A stretch of 64,000 bases of DNA from Ehretia macrophylla (GCA_037974665.1 CM075781.1:34015235-34079234), one strand, 5' to 3'. Positions 12,558 through 24,245 are shown, counted from the first letter of the stretch. The notes: generated from the sequence alone by a model not told the origin. Program-made: numbers and translations.

Positions 12558-12975
12558 GGGTAATTTACCGAAATAGTCATAGATTTTTGCCTTTTTTTAA
12601 CATTTAAGTCCTCTATCTTTCATTTTCAACAAAATAATCATTTATCTTTCATTTCGGTGACAGCCATTAGTCCTTGGAGCAAAATTTGTCAAAAAATAAT
12701 ATTTATGAGCACGTGCATGACACGTGGCCATAAAAAGCATAAACTTTAGGATGCTATATTTTACCGCGTGATAATTTTAGCCTTGAAAATTTGTGAATTT
12801 TACGACCACGTGTCATCCACGTGTTCACTAATATTATTTTTTCGACGGATTTTGTTCCAAAGACTGACAATTGTCACCAAAATGAAAAATGAAGGACCAT
12901 TTTATCCAAAATCAAAGATAGAATACTTAAATGTTAAAAAAGATAAAGATCTAGGACCATTTCGGTAAATTATCC
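12558..12975. mobile_element. MULE-type MITE with 9-bp target duplication
   Basis: The 418-bp element has inverted ends (GGGTAATTTACCGAAATAGT and the reverse complement of GGACCATTTCGGTAAATTATCC) with the inversion continuing inward for about 200 bp. It is flanked by perfect 9-bp copies of TATAATAAA at 12549-12557 and 12976-12984. The paralogous repeat near 55540 lacks the insertion and has one AT-rich site there, an empty site that confirms the boundaries. It has no coding capacity and would depend on a MULE transposase. Confidence 0.9.
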
Positions 12976-13272
12976 TATAATAAATAGGAGGCAAGCCATT
13001 AGAACATCAAATTATATATCATTAGGGAGTGAAATTTAAGTCTCCAACTAAGAAATAAGAATCTCCAAAAAAAAAATACATAACTTTTCCCAATGTCCTA
13101 AACCAAAATGAGAAATTAAATTCATATATCTAGAAGATAAATCAACATATTCCTAACTAAAATATCCAAAGGGTTGTAATCAATTGTTCGACGAGACAGT
13201 CTCTACCCCCAAGCCAAATTCAAAAAGCCTATTCCTCACTTTCTGCAAAAAAAAAAAATCCTAAAAAAAAAA

Positions 13273-13275
<3 letters not shown>

Positions 13276-13356
<81 letters not shown>
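13276..13356. repeat. (AT)n microsatellite
   Basis: About 80 bases of uninterrupted AT repeat inside the dispersed repeat. Copy 2 at 55421-56995 lacks it, so it expanded after the copies separated. Confidence 0.95.
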
Positions 13357-13359
<3 letters not shown>

Positions 13360-16300
13360 GAGACACAAATTTCAATAAGTGGCGATCCCCAAAAAATCAT
13401 CTTGGAAACTTTAAAATATTTTTATATGTTAAAATAGTCATTTTATAAAAATCGCTAAATTTCATAATTCAAAAATAAACAAGGTTCATGCTAAAATCGA
13501 AAACAATATATGCCAGAACTCATAGAATTTCATGTTTATGTGTCAAATTAAATGTTCGTAAAAATAGAAAATCAATAGTCTGAGTCCAATACACAAAGAG
13601 GCATTTGTGGCTATAGATGAATAGCATCGTTCTGACGTAGTGTAATTTGATAAACACAACACCACCAAAAGCCCCAAATGAAATTTTGATTCTTATTATA
13701 GTACACTATCCTTGAGATATTGGTGTTTGACCCCCACCAACAGGTCCTAAAATATTAGTATTTAACCCTTACTAATAGGGTCCTGAAATATTGGTGTTTA
13801 ACCCCATTAATAAGGTCCTGAATTCACAGCCTTTTCTACGTTTCACATATCCAAGAATCCAAAATATGTCCAATGATCACATGATGCACAAAAATAAACT
13901 CAAGAGCCAAAATATTTTCACAAAGTCTCTTAAAATCACACTAAAAATTTAGTCCCAAGGTTTTACTTTGAATTTTCAAAAAGTGACTTAATACATTTAA
14001 AATTCAATTATGCAAGAATATAATATGAAGATTATTTTGCACTCTAAATCTTTAAAAGGAACATCCACAATTATACTAGAACTAAAATTTAGAAGTACAA
14101 GATTAACATATTATCTTTGAGTCGTTTGAAAACATGCTAAAGTTTAGTCTCAACGTCTTGGTTTGAATTCTCAAAATCGTTTAGTGCATGCTTAGTGCCC
14201 AAATATACAAAAATCTTGACTTCGTACTTTGTTCGAAATTTTTAAAACTATACGAAACAATAAAATAACGCTTAAAAGGTTCGAAAATAAAAAACTTCAT
14301 TAAATGAAAGAGAAAACATTTTTAAAAAAAAATAAATTAAAGACATGGCCCCGGCATGAGCGGTGACCTTTGTTCATATGAACAGTGACCAACTTTGGTC
14401 AATGTTCGCATGAGGTCACTGTTGAATCCAAACTTCAACACAGAAATTTGGTTAGACTCCTTGGTTTTTACCTAGAAGGAACGGAAAGGCTCTTTATCTA
14501 TGAATTCATGCCCAATGAAAGCCTTGACAAGCTCATGTTTGGTACTTCAGCTGCCACATTTATTTTGCTTAACAGCAGAATTAATTTTCTTAGAGATTTA
14601 TTTTTGTTTATAGATGTCTTGCTCAAAGAATTTACTTAAATAAATATGTAGATCCAGTCAAGCATGCAGATTTGGATTGGACGAGGCGCTACAAAATTAT
14701 AGTAGGTGTTGCTAAGGGACTTCTTTATCTTCATAAATACTATGTGCTTCGAATTATTCATCGTGATCTCAAAGCAAGTAATGTTCTCTTAGATGAAGAG
14801 TTAAATCCAAAAATTTCAGATTTTGGCATGACAAGACTCTTTGTCCTTGACGAAACTCAAGGCAATACTAGTAGAATAGTCGGGACCTAGTAAGTTTTTC
14901 ATTTTTCATCTCTTTGCCTTTCTCTTTTTCATTTAACTGAAGAACATTTGTTCTCCAACATGTGAGAAATGTGCAAGTTATTTTCAAGAGGCACGCAAAT
15001 AGTCTACCCAGGCTACTTGGAAGCTGAAAACATCTAAACCTTAACATATATATATTAACCTTTGCGGTGGATATAGGACATGGCTCCTCTACAATTCTTT
15101 TATCTACAATTTCACGCCATACCCATTCCGATTAATGCCATGTGTCACTAAATATGATCTACGGATTATATTAATTTTGCTAAACTAGATTTTCAACCAT
15201 GGTTAGAAAATATTAAATATCAAAATCTAACTACCATATTTAGTTAGCAAAATCTAATCTAATGTCTTAGCAAATTAATGACTATGCATTATGCTTTCCA
15301 ACTCATACGGTTTTTGTGCCAAGAAATTTTAGTTGTCCCCTTTTTATGGAAATTAGTTTAGTGCTTAGTGTGAAAGAAAAATGAAGCCATCCCAATTATT
15401 TTGCTTCAACAGAAAAAAATAAAAATTAGACATGATATTTGGTCCAACTTGTCTAATGAAGCTTCAAAAAGCCTTATGATTGCGACTCATCATTTTAGAG
15501 AGAAAATAATAAAGACCAAAAAAAAATTATATTTATATATCATTTAACCATTAACATTCTTTTTTGTGTTTTTAATCAGAACACACTTAAACACTATATA
15601 CTATTTTTACTCTTGCACTAGTGTTCTTTATAAAGTTTCAAACTCTTAGTTTATTTATTTTGCTTTTGTTTGAGCTAACTCGTATTAGTGATGTAGAGTT
15701 AGTAACTTTAATTGTAATTATCTTAAATTTTAGTGAATCGGGATGGGAATTTGCAAGTTCTGCAAATTACAATTCGGCTTCAACATCACTAAACACCATA
15801 GTAAAAATTTGAGAGAGCAAACTATTAGGGATAGTAAATAGAAACACAATATCTCATAAATTAAATAATAAATTATTATTCATTAAAATTCTCTACAATG
15901 TATTGGAAGTTTCCCAAGAATTTATTATGCAATATAATAGATGAAACTTCTCTTCTCTTAGAGCTCACAAATGATGATGAGTAATATTTTCAATAGTTGT
16001 AGACTCTTGTGTGTTGACATTCAGATTGTAGCAAGAAACGTCCTGCAAGAGTCATTTGCATAGACAAGTATATAAGAAATGTATATATTATTACAATACA
16101 TGAATTCATTAGTGAGATATATAATATTCTAACACTTAAAAGTTGAGATAAGCCTCCACAAGGAAATGTTTGAGACTGTTGGGGAGGAGTAAAGTCCAAT
16201 TCACGTAATCCCTAACATTGAAAAACAATAGTCAATTACAGGCAAAGTTAAACACTATAAGGTAACTTGAAAAACAAATATATAATCAATAGTATTTAAT

Positions 16301-18167
16301 ACCAGAGATGTGTTCTCTAATGGATAAATGTTAGGAGGAGCTTGGCAATAACTAAAAGTAGGAGGAGATGGCTTAGATGAAACCTTCTTTTTCTACGAAG
16401 CTTTTTCAGTAAAACTCTTTGGCCGTTTGTTACCACGAATCTGTGGCTCCTTCTTTTTCAAACCTTTATATTTTGAAACATTATCATTATCTATGGAATT
16501 TTCATGCCGGTTGTTTGCTTCATTGAAATTTGATTGGCCTTCTAAAACTTCACAAGCATCTCATCCTTTCTTGATATCTTTCAGTTTCTCAATAATCTCC
16601 TTTGCATATTGTTTAACTAAATTGTATCCTTCTGCGCTTTTAGAGGCTTCAGTGGAGATCTGAACAAAAGTTTGGCACAAACATTTATACCTTGCATTAA
16701 CTTCCAATTTAGGATCCTCTTCAATGTGTACTGCATCAGCATCCATTTGTTTTAAATTTGTTACTTTCTTCATCCATCTTTCCAAAATATAATGTCTTGG
16801 AATCATTTCTTCTACATTCATCACATCCAAAATTTTCAAGGCATGACTGCATAACATTCCTAAGTATTCATATAATTTGCAGCTGCATAAAATCATTGTT
16901 TCAAATTTTTTCACTTTTACTATATGCTCTCTTGTACTTCCTTGAGTATAGACATTGTATATGCAGAATTCTCCTTCCTCTTTGCAGTCTCTAATGATAA
17001 CAAGTAATGACTTTACCCACTGATCTTGGAACATGTCAAAAATAGTTGAAGTATAAACTTCCCTAGCATGTTTCAACAAAGGAATATCAACCTTCAAAAC
17101 AGAGAACTTTTGGATCATGTCAAAAGCTGAGTTCATCTCATTGTAGCGCTTCTCATAAACTGCTCTATCAAAGTGTTTGAAAAATTGCACCAAGTCCAAA
17201 TCAGACTTCAAATAATCCCTCAAAGATCCATTGAAACTCTCACTGAGTTGTGTAGTCCTCATGCCAGCTGAGAATGTATTTCTTGCATACGCCATAGACC
17301 ATTTCTGTCTTAAATCAAATGTGTTTTTCAACCATTGATTTTCCTTCAAATCATATTTTTCAAGCATTTGTTCCCAAGCCTCCCAAAAATCTTCCTCAGT
17401 CTCATAATCATATATCAATTTGCTAAAGTCACATGGAAATGAACTATGATCTCTGAAGATATGGTTCAAATGTTTGAATGCATTTTTTTCCATGTGCCAA
17501 ACACATAACAAATGATATGTCTCTGAAAAAACTTTAGATACAGCCTTACTAATGGCAAAATCTTGATCTGATATAAATGTTTTAGGCTTCTTATTAGCCA
17601 TAGTGTTCAAAAAGACATGAAATAGCCATTCAAATGATTTAGCTAACTCATCATATAAAAGTGCAACACCAAAAATTACCATCCTCTATGATTATTCATT
17701 CCAACAAACAATGCCAAGGGTCTGAAGTTTTTATTTGTTTGATAGGTTGTGTCAAAGGATACAACATCTCCAAAGATACCATAATCCCTTATCATTTTCG
17801 TACCAGCCCAGAAAAAATTAGTTATCAAATCATCTTCATCCAACTGAAGAGAAAATTGAAACCCAGGATCTTCAAGTCTTCGCTTTCAAAATAAGACACT
17901 AAGTTATGAGCTTCTCCAAGTTTCAAAGCATTTTTCCTTTTATCACGAAGATAATTTTTATGATCTCTTCTAGTGTAACCCAAAACTGTACGCCCTCCTG
18001 CTTGAAGAGCAACATACTCAAATGCTGATTTAGGGCGTATGCCTGAATCATCTGCTAATTCAAGTTCGATGGCTTGAACTTCAGTTATCTTCTTTTGTGA
18101 TGGTAACATATGAGCAAGTGAAGGAGGAACCAGAGGATGATTATGTTTAGCCTCAAACGAAGTAACT

Positions 18168-18510
18168 GTTAGTAATTAAATTTGATTAGGATTCTATTAG
18201 TGATTAAGATTCTATTAAATAAGTTTTAGTATAGAGTATATGAATCCTATTCTTAAAAGGATTAGCAATTATTATTTATAAATAGGGCTACCTAGGTTGA
18301 TTTTAGTTGTCACACACCACAAGGTGAGTGCACCATATTATATTAGATTAGAGTTAGAGCACATATACCTCTAGGTAGGTATATCGGAGTCATTATTGTA
18401 GTAGTTTCTATGAATAATAAAGAATAATATTTTGTGAACGTAGGTTATGCTGAACTATGCTAAAATAGTGTTATGTTCCTAACGTATCTATGTGCACGAT
18501 CTTTCCAACA
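18168..18510 (+). repeat. 5' LTR of the TRIM
   Basis: Begins TGTTAGTAATTAAA and ends CTTTCCAACA. It contains a TATA-like TTTATAAATAG at about 18276-18286 in the sense direction. Confidence 0.92.
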
Positions 18511-19200
18511 AAGTGGTATCAGAGCCTGGGACTGCATATAGATATATGTTGGTTATTATCGTCGCCAAGAGAAGTGCATTCTGTTGCTGAAGTAGAAGAC
18601 TACAAAGAAGAAGACGTTGAAGCAACTAAGAAGCTTGCGTCAAGACATGGTGTAGTGCTCGTTGTTGAAGATTGCTGCTGTGACACGTTTAGCAGATTGA
18701 TGCCGCACCGGAGCAAAGGAGTTCCAATAGCAACTCCAAGTTCAGAAGATAACAACATGGCCAACAGAGAAGGGATGGCTACGCGTCATCGTTGTTGCGT
18801 CATGAAGGAGATGGCATCCCTAAGTGTGCCGAAAAAGACAGACAATTGCGATTGTCTAGAAGAAAATCAACGAGTACCACTATTGAAGAAAGAGATGCAG
18901 ACGATCGGCGAAAAAAAAGTTGCAAGTTAAGAGATAACACAACCAAAAAAATCAAAAATCAACAAAAAAAGAAAAAAAGGAAAAAAAAAAGACGAAAAAA
19001 ATCAACCCATTGGAGGTTGAAACCATGATCTACAAACAATTAGATTTGCTGGAAAGAGAAATAGGTGATGGTACTGCCGCTGCATGCCTCTCTTGACCAG
19101 ATTGTCGTCGGCGAAGGAAGAAACCATTGGAGAAGATGGCGGTGGATCACATCATGGTGGTTCGTGGTTGCTAGTAAGTCAAATCAAGTTTAAGGGGGGA
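18511..19200 (+). other. TRIM interior, non-coding or captured sequence
   Basis: After the PBS, a frame spans 18490-18930 with EVHSVAEVEDYKEEDVEATK followed by Cys-rich and basic text. It starts in the LTR and resembles no gag. An A-rich purine block follows at 18940-19010. It may be a piece of captured host sequence; I do not recognise it. Confidence 0.35.
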
Positions 19201-19544
19201 TGTTAGTAATTAAACTTGATTAGGATTTTATTAGTGATTAGGATTCTATTAAATAAGTTTTAGTATAGAGTATAGGAATCCTATTCCTAAAAGGATTAGC
19301 AATTATTATCTATAAATAGGGCTACCTAGGTTGATTTTAGTTGTCACACACCATAAGGTGAGTGTATCATATTAGATTAGATTAGAGTTACAGCACATAT
19401 ACCTCTAGGTAGGTATATCAGAGTCATTATTGTAGTAGTTTCTATGAATAATAAAGAATAATATTTTGTGGACGTAGGCTATGCTGAACTACGCTAAAAT
19501 AGTGTTGTGTTCCTAACATATGTATGTGCACAATCTTTCCAACA
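19201..19544 (+). repeat. 3' LTR of the TRIM
   Basis: Same ends as the first LTR, preceded by the purine-rich tract and followed by the gtaac duplication. Confidence 0.92.
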
Positions 19545-21081
19545 GTAACCATATATTTTCCATTTGGTTGACGAATAATAACAATATGTGCCAAACATCC
19601 AGTTCTTGTCTATTTCCTATGTTTCTTAACCATGGCATCTCGTGTATCTTTCACTCTGTGACCTTCTTTATAACATGTGAATCTTCTTGATGTTACATAA
19701 GAATGGATCTTACTTCTATTTATGAAATCCTTGCGAATACTAAAGCCAACAGCACCCGCATATTTGTTATAGTAAATATAGGCATCTTCATCTGATTCAA
19801 ATTCCATCCCCAATTTCATTGGTAAAGAAGGATTAGATTCTGGAACATGCAAAAAAATTTCTTGGGACTCATTGCCATTGATTTCCATTATCCTGCAATT
19901 TTTTTTGTAAAAAAAGAAGAAAAATATTTGGGGTATGAAAAATTTCACTTATTTAATTTATGTCAACTTCTGGTCATTGCATCATGTTTAAGAACATACA
20001 CTATTATATGAGTTTAACATAATCAACGACTCCAACAACATATATGCAAAACAATAGCAATGACATCGACAAACGTGAACTTGATACATAATAGATGCAA
20101 GCCATACATGATATATGCAAAGCAAAATTACGTGAACCTGATAAATAATAGATGCAAAGCGAAAAATGTGAATCTGATTAACCTTGCTTTTCTTGAGTTG
20201 AAGCTTTTTGGTGAAGTTGGAGTAGAAAAGTAGTATGTGTTGCTCTTATTTTTTTTTTCGTTTTGGAATCGTTCTTCTTGTGCAGGAAATTTTTTTATTT
20301 TTTTATTTTTTGAATATGGTAGTTAAATATGGTAGTTAGATTTTGATATTTAATGCTTTCTAACCATGGTTGAAAATCTAGTTTAGCAAAATTAATATAA
20401 TCTGTAGATCATATTTAATGACACATGGTATTAATCGGAATGAGTATTGTGTGAAATTGTAGAGAAAAGAATTGTAGAGGAGCCAGGTCCGTGGATATAT
20501 GTCACCAGAATATGCAATGTACGGGCAATTCTCAGCCAAGTCCAATGTCTTTAGCTTTGGCGTATTAGTTTTAGAAATTGTTAGTGAACAAAAGAATACC
20601 TCTTTTAGAAATGAGGAGAATGTGGATGATCTACCAAGCTATGTGAGTATATATGGACATAAATTGAAATTAATTATCTTATGTAAACTCTTTTAAGTTG
20701 AATGTTACTTTATCTCACAATGTAAACGTGTTGCAGGCTTGGAAGAATTGGCGAGATGGAACAGCTGCAAACCTAATAGATCCCATATTAGGGGCCAGCT
20801 CGGGGTCAATGCGTGACATGATGAGATGCATACATATCGGTTTGCTATGCGTTCAAGAAGATGTGGCTGATAGACCAACAATGGCTTTAGTTCTTCTCAT
20901 GCTTATCAACTTTTCTCTCACTCTTCCAGTGCCTTTCGGGCCTGCCTTTCTAATGCATTGCCTCATGGAGTCAGAAATTTCAAGCCCTGATGAGGAGAAT
21001 GATTCTAGGCTTTTGTCGATAAGCAAATCTGTTCGTGCGTCGGTGAATCAGGCTTCAACAACTGAATCATATCCTCGATAA

Positions 21082-22112
21082 GTTTATCTTTGTATTAAAT
21101 AGAACTTGTGATTATTCATTCTTTGATTGTTATGTTATATTTTTGTTCTAGTCAGATGCTAATAGTTATTGTATGAATCTAAAATCTATGTAGATTAATT
21201 TGAGATCCTGAACCATTTATATTCATTGTGAACTCTGGTTATGAATGTTGAGCATTTTTATATCCAATTTTCTCAACTTATAAACTTGATCAGTAGCAAA
21301 GAAATGTGTTCCAGTTTAAGTCATACACTAAGATTTCCACTTCTTACCTATTTACTTCTACTCGAACTGCTATCATTTTGTGGCATCGGGCGTGGCTGAA
21401 CCATCTACGATAGGAGAGCTAATGCACAGCTGATGAATTGAGGCATGACGAAGTTTAGGTATTTTTTATATATTTTTTTAATTTTTGGTTTTTGCAAAGG
21501 TTAACTGTTCAATTCAAGCTCTTGGCTACACCAAAAAGCCTTAGTCTTACATTGGTTGTTCCTTCGATCGACTTTGTGATGCAAGTTTGAGAGAAATTAC
21601 ATACCATGATGATTGCATATAATCTTCTATAGAAAAAATAACATCTTTGGAACTAGATAAATTTCACCTTAATATTTATTTGAATTTTCAAATTGGTCTC
21701 CATTGTTCCAAAAATAATGCTATGAGTCCCCAACATTTTTCACAAGTGTTTGAAATTGTTCATGCTGTTATTTTTCTATTAAAATGAGATGGAATATGAA
21801 TATGAAACTATACACATGCCGTTTATGAGAATTTAATTTGATCGAGTAAATATTAAGGACAAATGTAAAATCCGAATGATGATTTCTTGGGGGGGGGGGG
21901 GGGGGGGGGGGGGGTGGGGGGGTGTTTGGTATGAAAGTGATTTCATGATTGACGCAATTTTGATGGAAAGATATTGGGATGGATTGTGGAACATATAGGG
22001 ATTTATTTAACATTTTCAGCAAACATTACTAATAAAAATTGTCAAATAGTTTAATAATACAGATTGACCTTAATCTAGACCAGTACCTACGGTTGTAACA
22101 ATAATACAAATT
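21082..22112. other. 3' flank of CRK pseudogene 1
   Basis: The first 250 bases match the 3' flank of CRK locus 3 (about 44613-44820; shared words such as AAACTTGATCAG and GCAAAGAAATGTGTTCCAG), so the duplicated unit included the downstream region. The rest is AT-rich with a poly-G run (21890-21921). No gene is seen. Confidence 0.55.
21890..21921. repeat. Poly-G tract
   Basis: About 30 G, with one T near the right end, in otherwise AT-rich DNA. The proline-rich frame on the - strand is an artefact of this tract. Confidence 0.9.
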
Positions 22113-22123
22113 GGCCATTAACT

Positions 22124-22602
22124 TTTTTTTTTTTTGTTCAAACAAAACATTTATTGATGAAACAAAGAAAACACCAATTTATCCAATCCTAGTGGATTGG
22201 AAGTCCAAAAGTAACAATTGCACAAGGTGGGTCGGGACATTAGAGACCTAATCAATAGGCAAAGCGTTCCTAAATTTACATTTTGTAACCTAATCACAAG
22301 GAGAGTGCTAACTTCTAATGCATCTAATCCTCAAATGGGGAGTCGACGTCACAATCTTTTTAATTTCTTCTACAATTCGACGAGCTTGCCATCCCACAAC
22401 AAGATTCGGAGAAACGATTGCGTTAAGTACCGCTTTTGTATTGCTTTCAATGACAATGCTTGAGAAGTCAAGGTGAGTCGCGAACAGGCATGCATTTATG
22501 ATTAAGACTCCATTACAATCTCTACCAAGGAAAGCAAGGGATGCTCTTTTACAATTCACAAAAGAGGCATCCACATTGATCTTCACTATACCAAAGGGAG
22601 GA
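22124..22602 (-). mobile_element. 5'-truncated LINE tail with poly-A and target duplication
   Basis: On the - strand the segment encodes most of an RVT_3-type RNase H domain: VKINVDASF-like opening, FLGRDCNGVLI, and ESNTKAVLNAI at 22308-22586. It then runs through a short 3' UTR into a poly-A tail (T run at 22124-22137 on +). Direct repeats GGCCATTAACT (22113-22123) and GGCCTTTAACT (22603-22613) flank it, 10 of 11 matching. Poly-A, 5' truncation and an 11-bp TSD are the signature of LINE target-primed reverse transcription. The domain is cut short at its C-terminus. Confidence 0.82.
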
Positions 22603-22613
22603 GGCCTTTAACT

Positions 22614-23190
22614 TTAGAAGGGACTAGGGAGAGCACTGCCTTTTTTGTGGATGATATGAGAATTCAATTGGCGGAATTCGACTTATCGGATTATATATCC
22701 AGCAGATCGGAGTCCAATAATCAACTAGTAAACACTCGGTTGAAACGGTGCACCCCACAAATGTAATAGGTTAGTCAAGAGAAAAATTTCAGAACAATGA
22801 AAAGTGTCGAACCCACAATCTTAAAAAAGTAATTTCACTTCACTATCGCTGAATATGCCCCTGAGAGCAGGAGAGTGCTGCCTTTTGTCTAAAAGGGTAT
22901 TAGATGACACAAAGATGATGGAAGGGATTCAGAAGAATAAATAAATAAGTTTTAAAAAAAAAAAAATTGATAACATTATATTATTAAGAAATGATTCAAT
23001 CTTTCAAATATGGCATAAAAGTTTACTTAGACCGATGACGAAGTTCCTAACAATGAATAGGTGGTACTCCGGTCTTTACGAATGGCAACCCTTGGACACT
23101 CCATTGACTTGCTTTAACGTCAACAAATATCAATATTCATGCCCTGGGATACTTGATAGCCCAAATTTGTTGAGTTAATTTAAGAGTATT
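22614..23190. other. Unassigned intergenic stretch
   Basis: No gene found. A short direct repeat (GAGAGCACTGCCTTTT near 22630 and GAGAGTGCTGCCTTTT near 22870) brackets about 240 bp and might mark an old insertion. Confidence 0.4.
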
Positions 23191-23194
23191 TTTT

Positions 23195-23855
23195 ATTTAG
23201 ATCCCCTTCACTTTTATATATATGAGACTTAAACCTCATACTTCTATAAAAAAAATTTGTTAATTTTTTTATTAACACCTCATAAAATAACATCATTACC
23301 CTCACTAATCCCAAACGTCAACACACCCTAACCAATTCATCCCCTTTCCACACCAAAACAACCCGCAACTTTTCTTGAAACACTAACACCCCAACCACCC
23401 CCTACACCTGACATCACCCCAGCCACCCTTATACAAAAACCGAAATTTTTTTGCTACTCCACTTGTCAAAAAAATAAATTTACCCTAAACTCGTGTTGTA
23501 AGACATATTATTATTATTTTTTGGTTGACAAAGAACCGTGTGTTTAACACACAAAAAAAAAAAAACAAAGAAACAAAAAAGAAGAAAGACAAAGAACCGT
23601 ATGTGATGAGTGCCATTTTTCGGGTAGAGATATTAGGGATGAGGAGGGTAGAATTGTCATTAAAATATTTTTAACATAAAAGTTAACTGATTTTTGACAA
23701 GTAAAAGATGTAAGTCTCATTTTTCCAATACATGAAAGGTTGTAAATCTCATTTTTCCAATACACAAAAGGGTGTAAATCTCATATTTTAAAAAATATAA
23801 AATTTAAGTCTCATATATATATAAAAATAGAGAGAGTTTAGATTTTAAAAAAAAT
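23195..23855. mobile_element. Foldback/MITE-like element
   Basis: Inverted similarity between the two ends: ATATATATGAGACTTAAA occurs near 23218 and its reverse complement near 23808. A second inverted block near 23290-23315 (CATTACCCTCACTAATCCC) pairs with 23628-23665. The centre is C-rich text with A runs. TSD not determined. No transposase; frames across it are artefacts of low complexity. Confidence 0.6.
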
Positions 23856-23859
23856 ACAT

Positions 23860-24245
23860 GTTAATTTAATGATCAATGTTTCTACACTCCCATCTCCATC
23901 ACAGCATGGTCTACGTTAATTATTTGCACAATCCCGTGATGATTTTGAGGCCTTATTAAATCCGAAAGACACGAAACGTCACTTTAGACTATAAATTTTC
24001 TATACCTCAGAAGCCACGGCAATTGTTTATTATTCCTCATATTCTCCAACTCGTTCTCCTCATTAGTGCATTTTGCGAGAGGTCTGAAAGAAGAGAAAAG
24101 ATTTTAAACCACCATCCCTATGCCATGATGTTCTGTTGCTCTTCTAGATTTCTCATCATGCTTGAGTTACCAGTCTCGAAGTACTTTGTTATGAACCTTG
24201 TTACCTCTCTTTGCACTGATAGACCACCAGTTATATGTTCTCAAA
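23860..24245. other. Intergenic stretch with an unassigned frame
   Basis: A 108-residue + strand frame begins at 24023 (MFIIPHILQLVLLISAFCE). It has a hydrophobic start but matches nothing I know, and its C-terminal half lies in a T-rich MITE-like repeat. I do not call it a gene. Confidence 0.3.

Larger units (their letters stand above)
12432..14370. repeat. Dispersed repeat, copy 1 (possible LTR remnant)
   Basis: Similar to 55421-56995 over most of its length, after allowing for different insertions in each copy. Both copies begin with TGTCAYG, and copy 2 starts abruptly within a Copia pol, so the block moves as a unit. A TGTCAYG start suggests the LTR of a Gypsy-like element, but no PBS, PPT or TSD was found. 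It contains the motif TATTRGTGTTTAACCCC two or three times (13720-13810) and a long AT run. Confidence 0.5.
18168..19544 (+). mobile_element. TRIM (short non-autonomous LTR retrotransposon)
   Basis: Two LTRs of 343-344 bp enclose about 690 bp. The TSD gtaac is on both sides (18163-18167 and 19545-19549). The PBS TGGTATCAGAGC (from 18514) follows the first LTR, and the PPT-like AAGTTTAAGGGGGGA precedes the second. There is no gag or pol. The element looks structurally whole. LTRs differ at about 20 of 343 sites by hand count (about 6%). It lies within the FAR1-domain coding part of the MULE, so it is the youngest of the three nested layers here. Confidence 0.93.
16390..19888 (-). pseudogene. 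FAR1/FRS-like MULE transposase, broken
   Basis: Reading leftwards: start at 19888 (MEINGNES); an N-terminal FAR1 zinc domain (GMEFESDEDAYIYYNKYA, with the C...HNHPLV end lying across the TRIM); a MULE transposase core with FDTTYQTNKNFRPLALFVGM near 17740, ISDQDFAISKAV near 17570 and CVWHMEKNAFKHL near 17480; a SWIM zinc finger (CSCKLYEYLGMLCSHALKIL) near 16830; and a Lys-rich C-terminus. Two of the expected acidic catalytic positions are visible. Defects: a stop after VKKHRK at 19610, TRIM insertion in the FAR1 domain, and frame shifts near 17830 and 17680; another stop lies after KDIKKG at 16561. FAR1/FHY3-type host factors derive from this family, but TIRs and TSD show this is the transposon. 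Confidence 0.9.
15076..20490 (-). mobile_element. FAR1-type Mutator-like element (MULE) inside the CRK pseudogene
   Basis: The element starts GGACATGGCTCCTCTACAAT and ends with its inverted partner (GAATTGTAGAGGAGCCAGGT then CC). The inversion extends for about 170-180 bp (15076-15250 against 20310-20490). The 9-bp target duplication GTGGATATA flanks both ends (15067-15075 and 20491-20499), the TSD length of MULEs. The - strand carries a FAR1-like transposase. A TRIM retroelement (18168-19544) sits inside it. With long similar TIRs and clean TSDs it is structurally whole, but its transposase is broken. Confidence 0.93.
14421..21081 (+). pseudogene. CRK pseudogene 1, kinase half only, split by a MULE
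   Basis: Host receptor-kinase remnant. Pieces match exons 4-7 of the intact CRK at the right edge. Partial exon 4 (about 14421-14541) reads [20 protein letters not shown]. Exon 5 (14652-14889) has [10 protein letters not shown] and DFGMTRLF. Exon 6 (20492-20642) has [20 protein letters not shown]. Exon 7 (20737-21081) runs to a stop with [20 protein letters not shown]. Signal peptide, DUF26 domains, membrane segment and the glycine loop are missing; the left break joins the dispersed repeat at about 14420. Between exons 5 and 6 a 5.4-kb MULE has landed on the splice acceptor. Exon reading frames are still open, so loss was by 5' truncation and insertion rather than slow decay. Confidence 0.9.

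Noticed and set aside
16561-17682. Host FAR1/FHY3-type regulator
   Set aside because: The frame lies inside an element with long TIRs and a perfect 9-bp TSD and is broken, so it is a MULE transposase.
18490-18930. 146-residue frame as a host gene
   Set aside because: It starts in the TRIM LTR, crosses the PBS and lies wholly within the TRIM interior.
21768-22022. Poly-proline protein on the - strand
   Set aside because: Produced by the poly-G tract.
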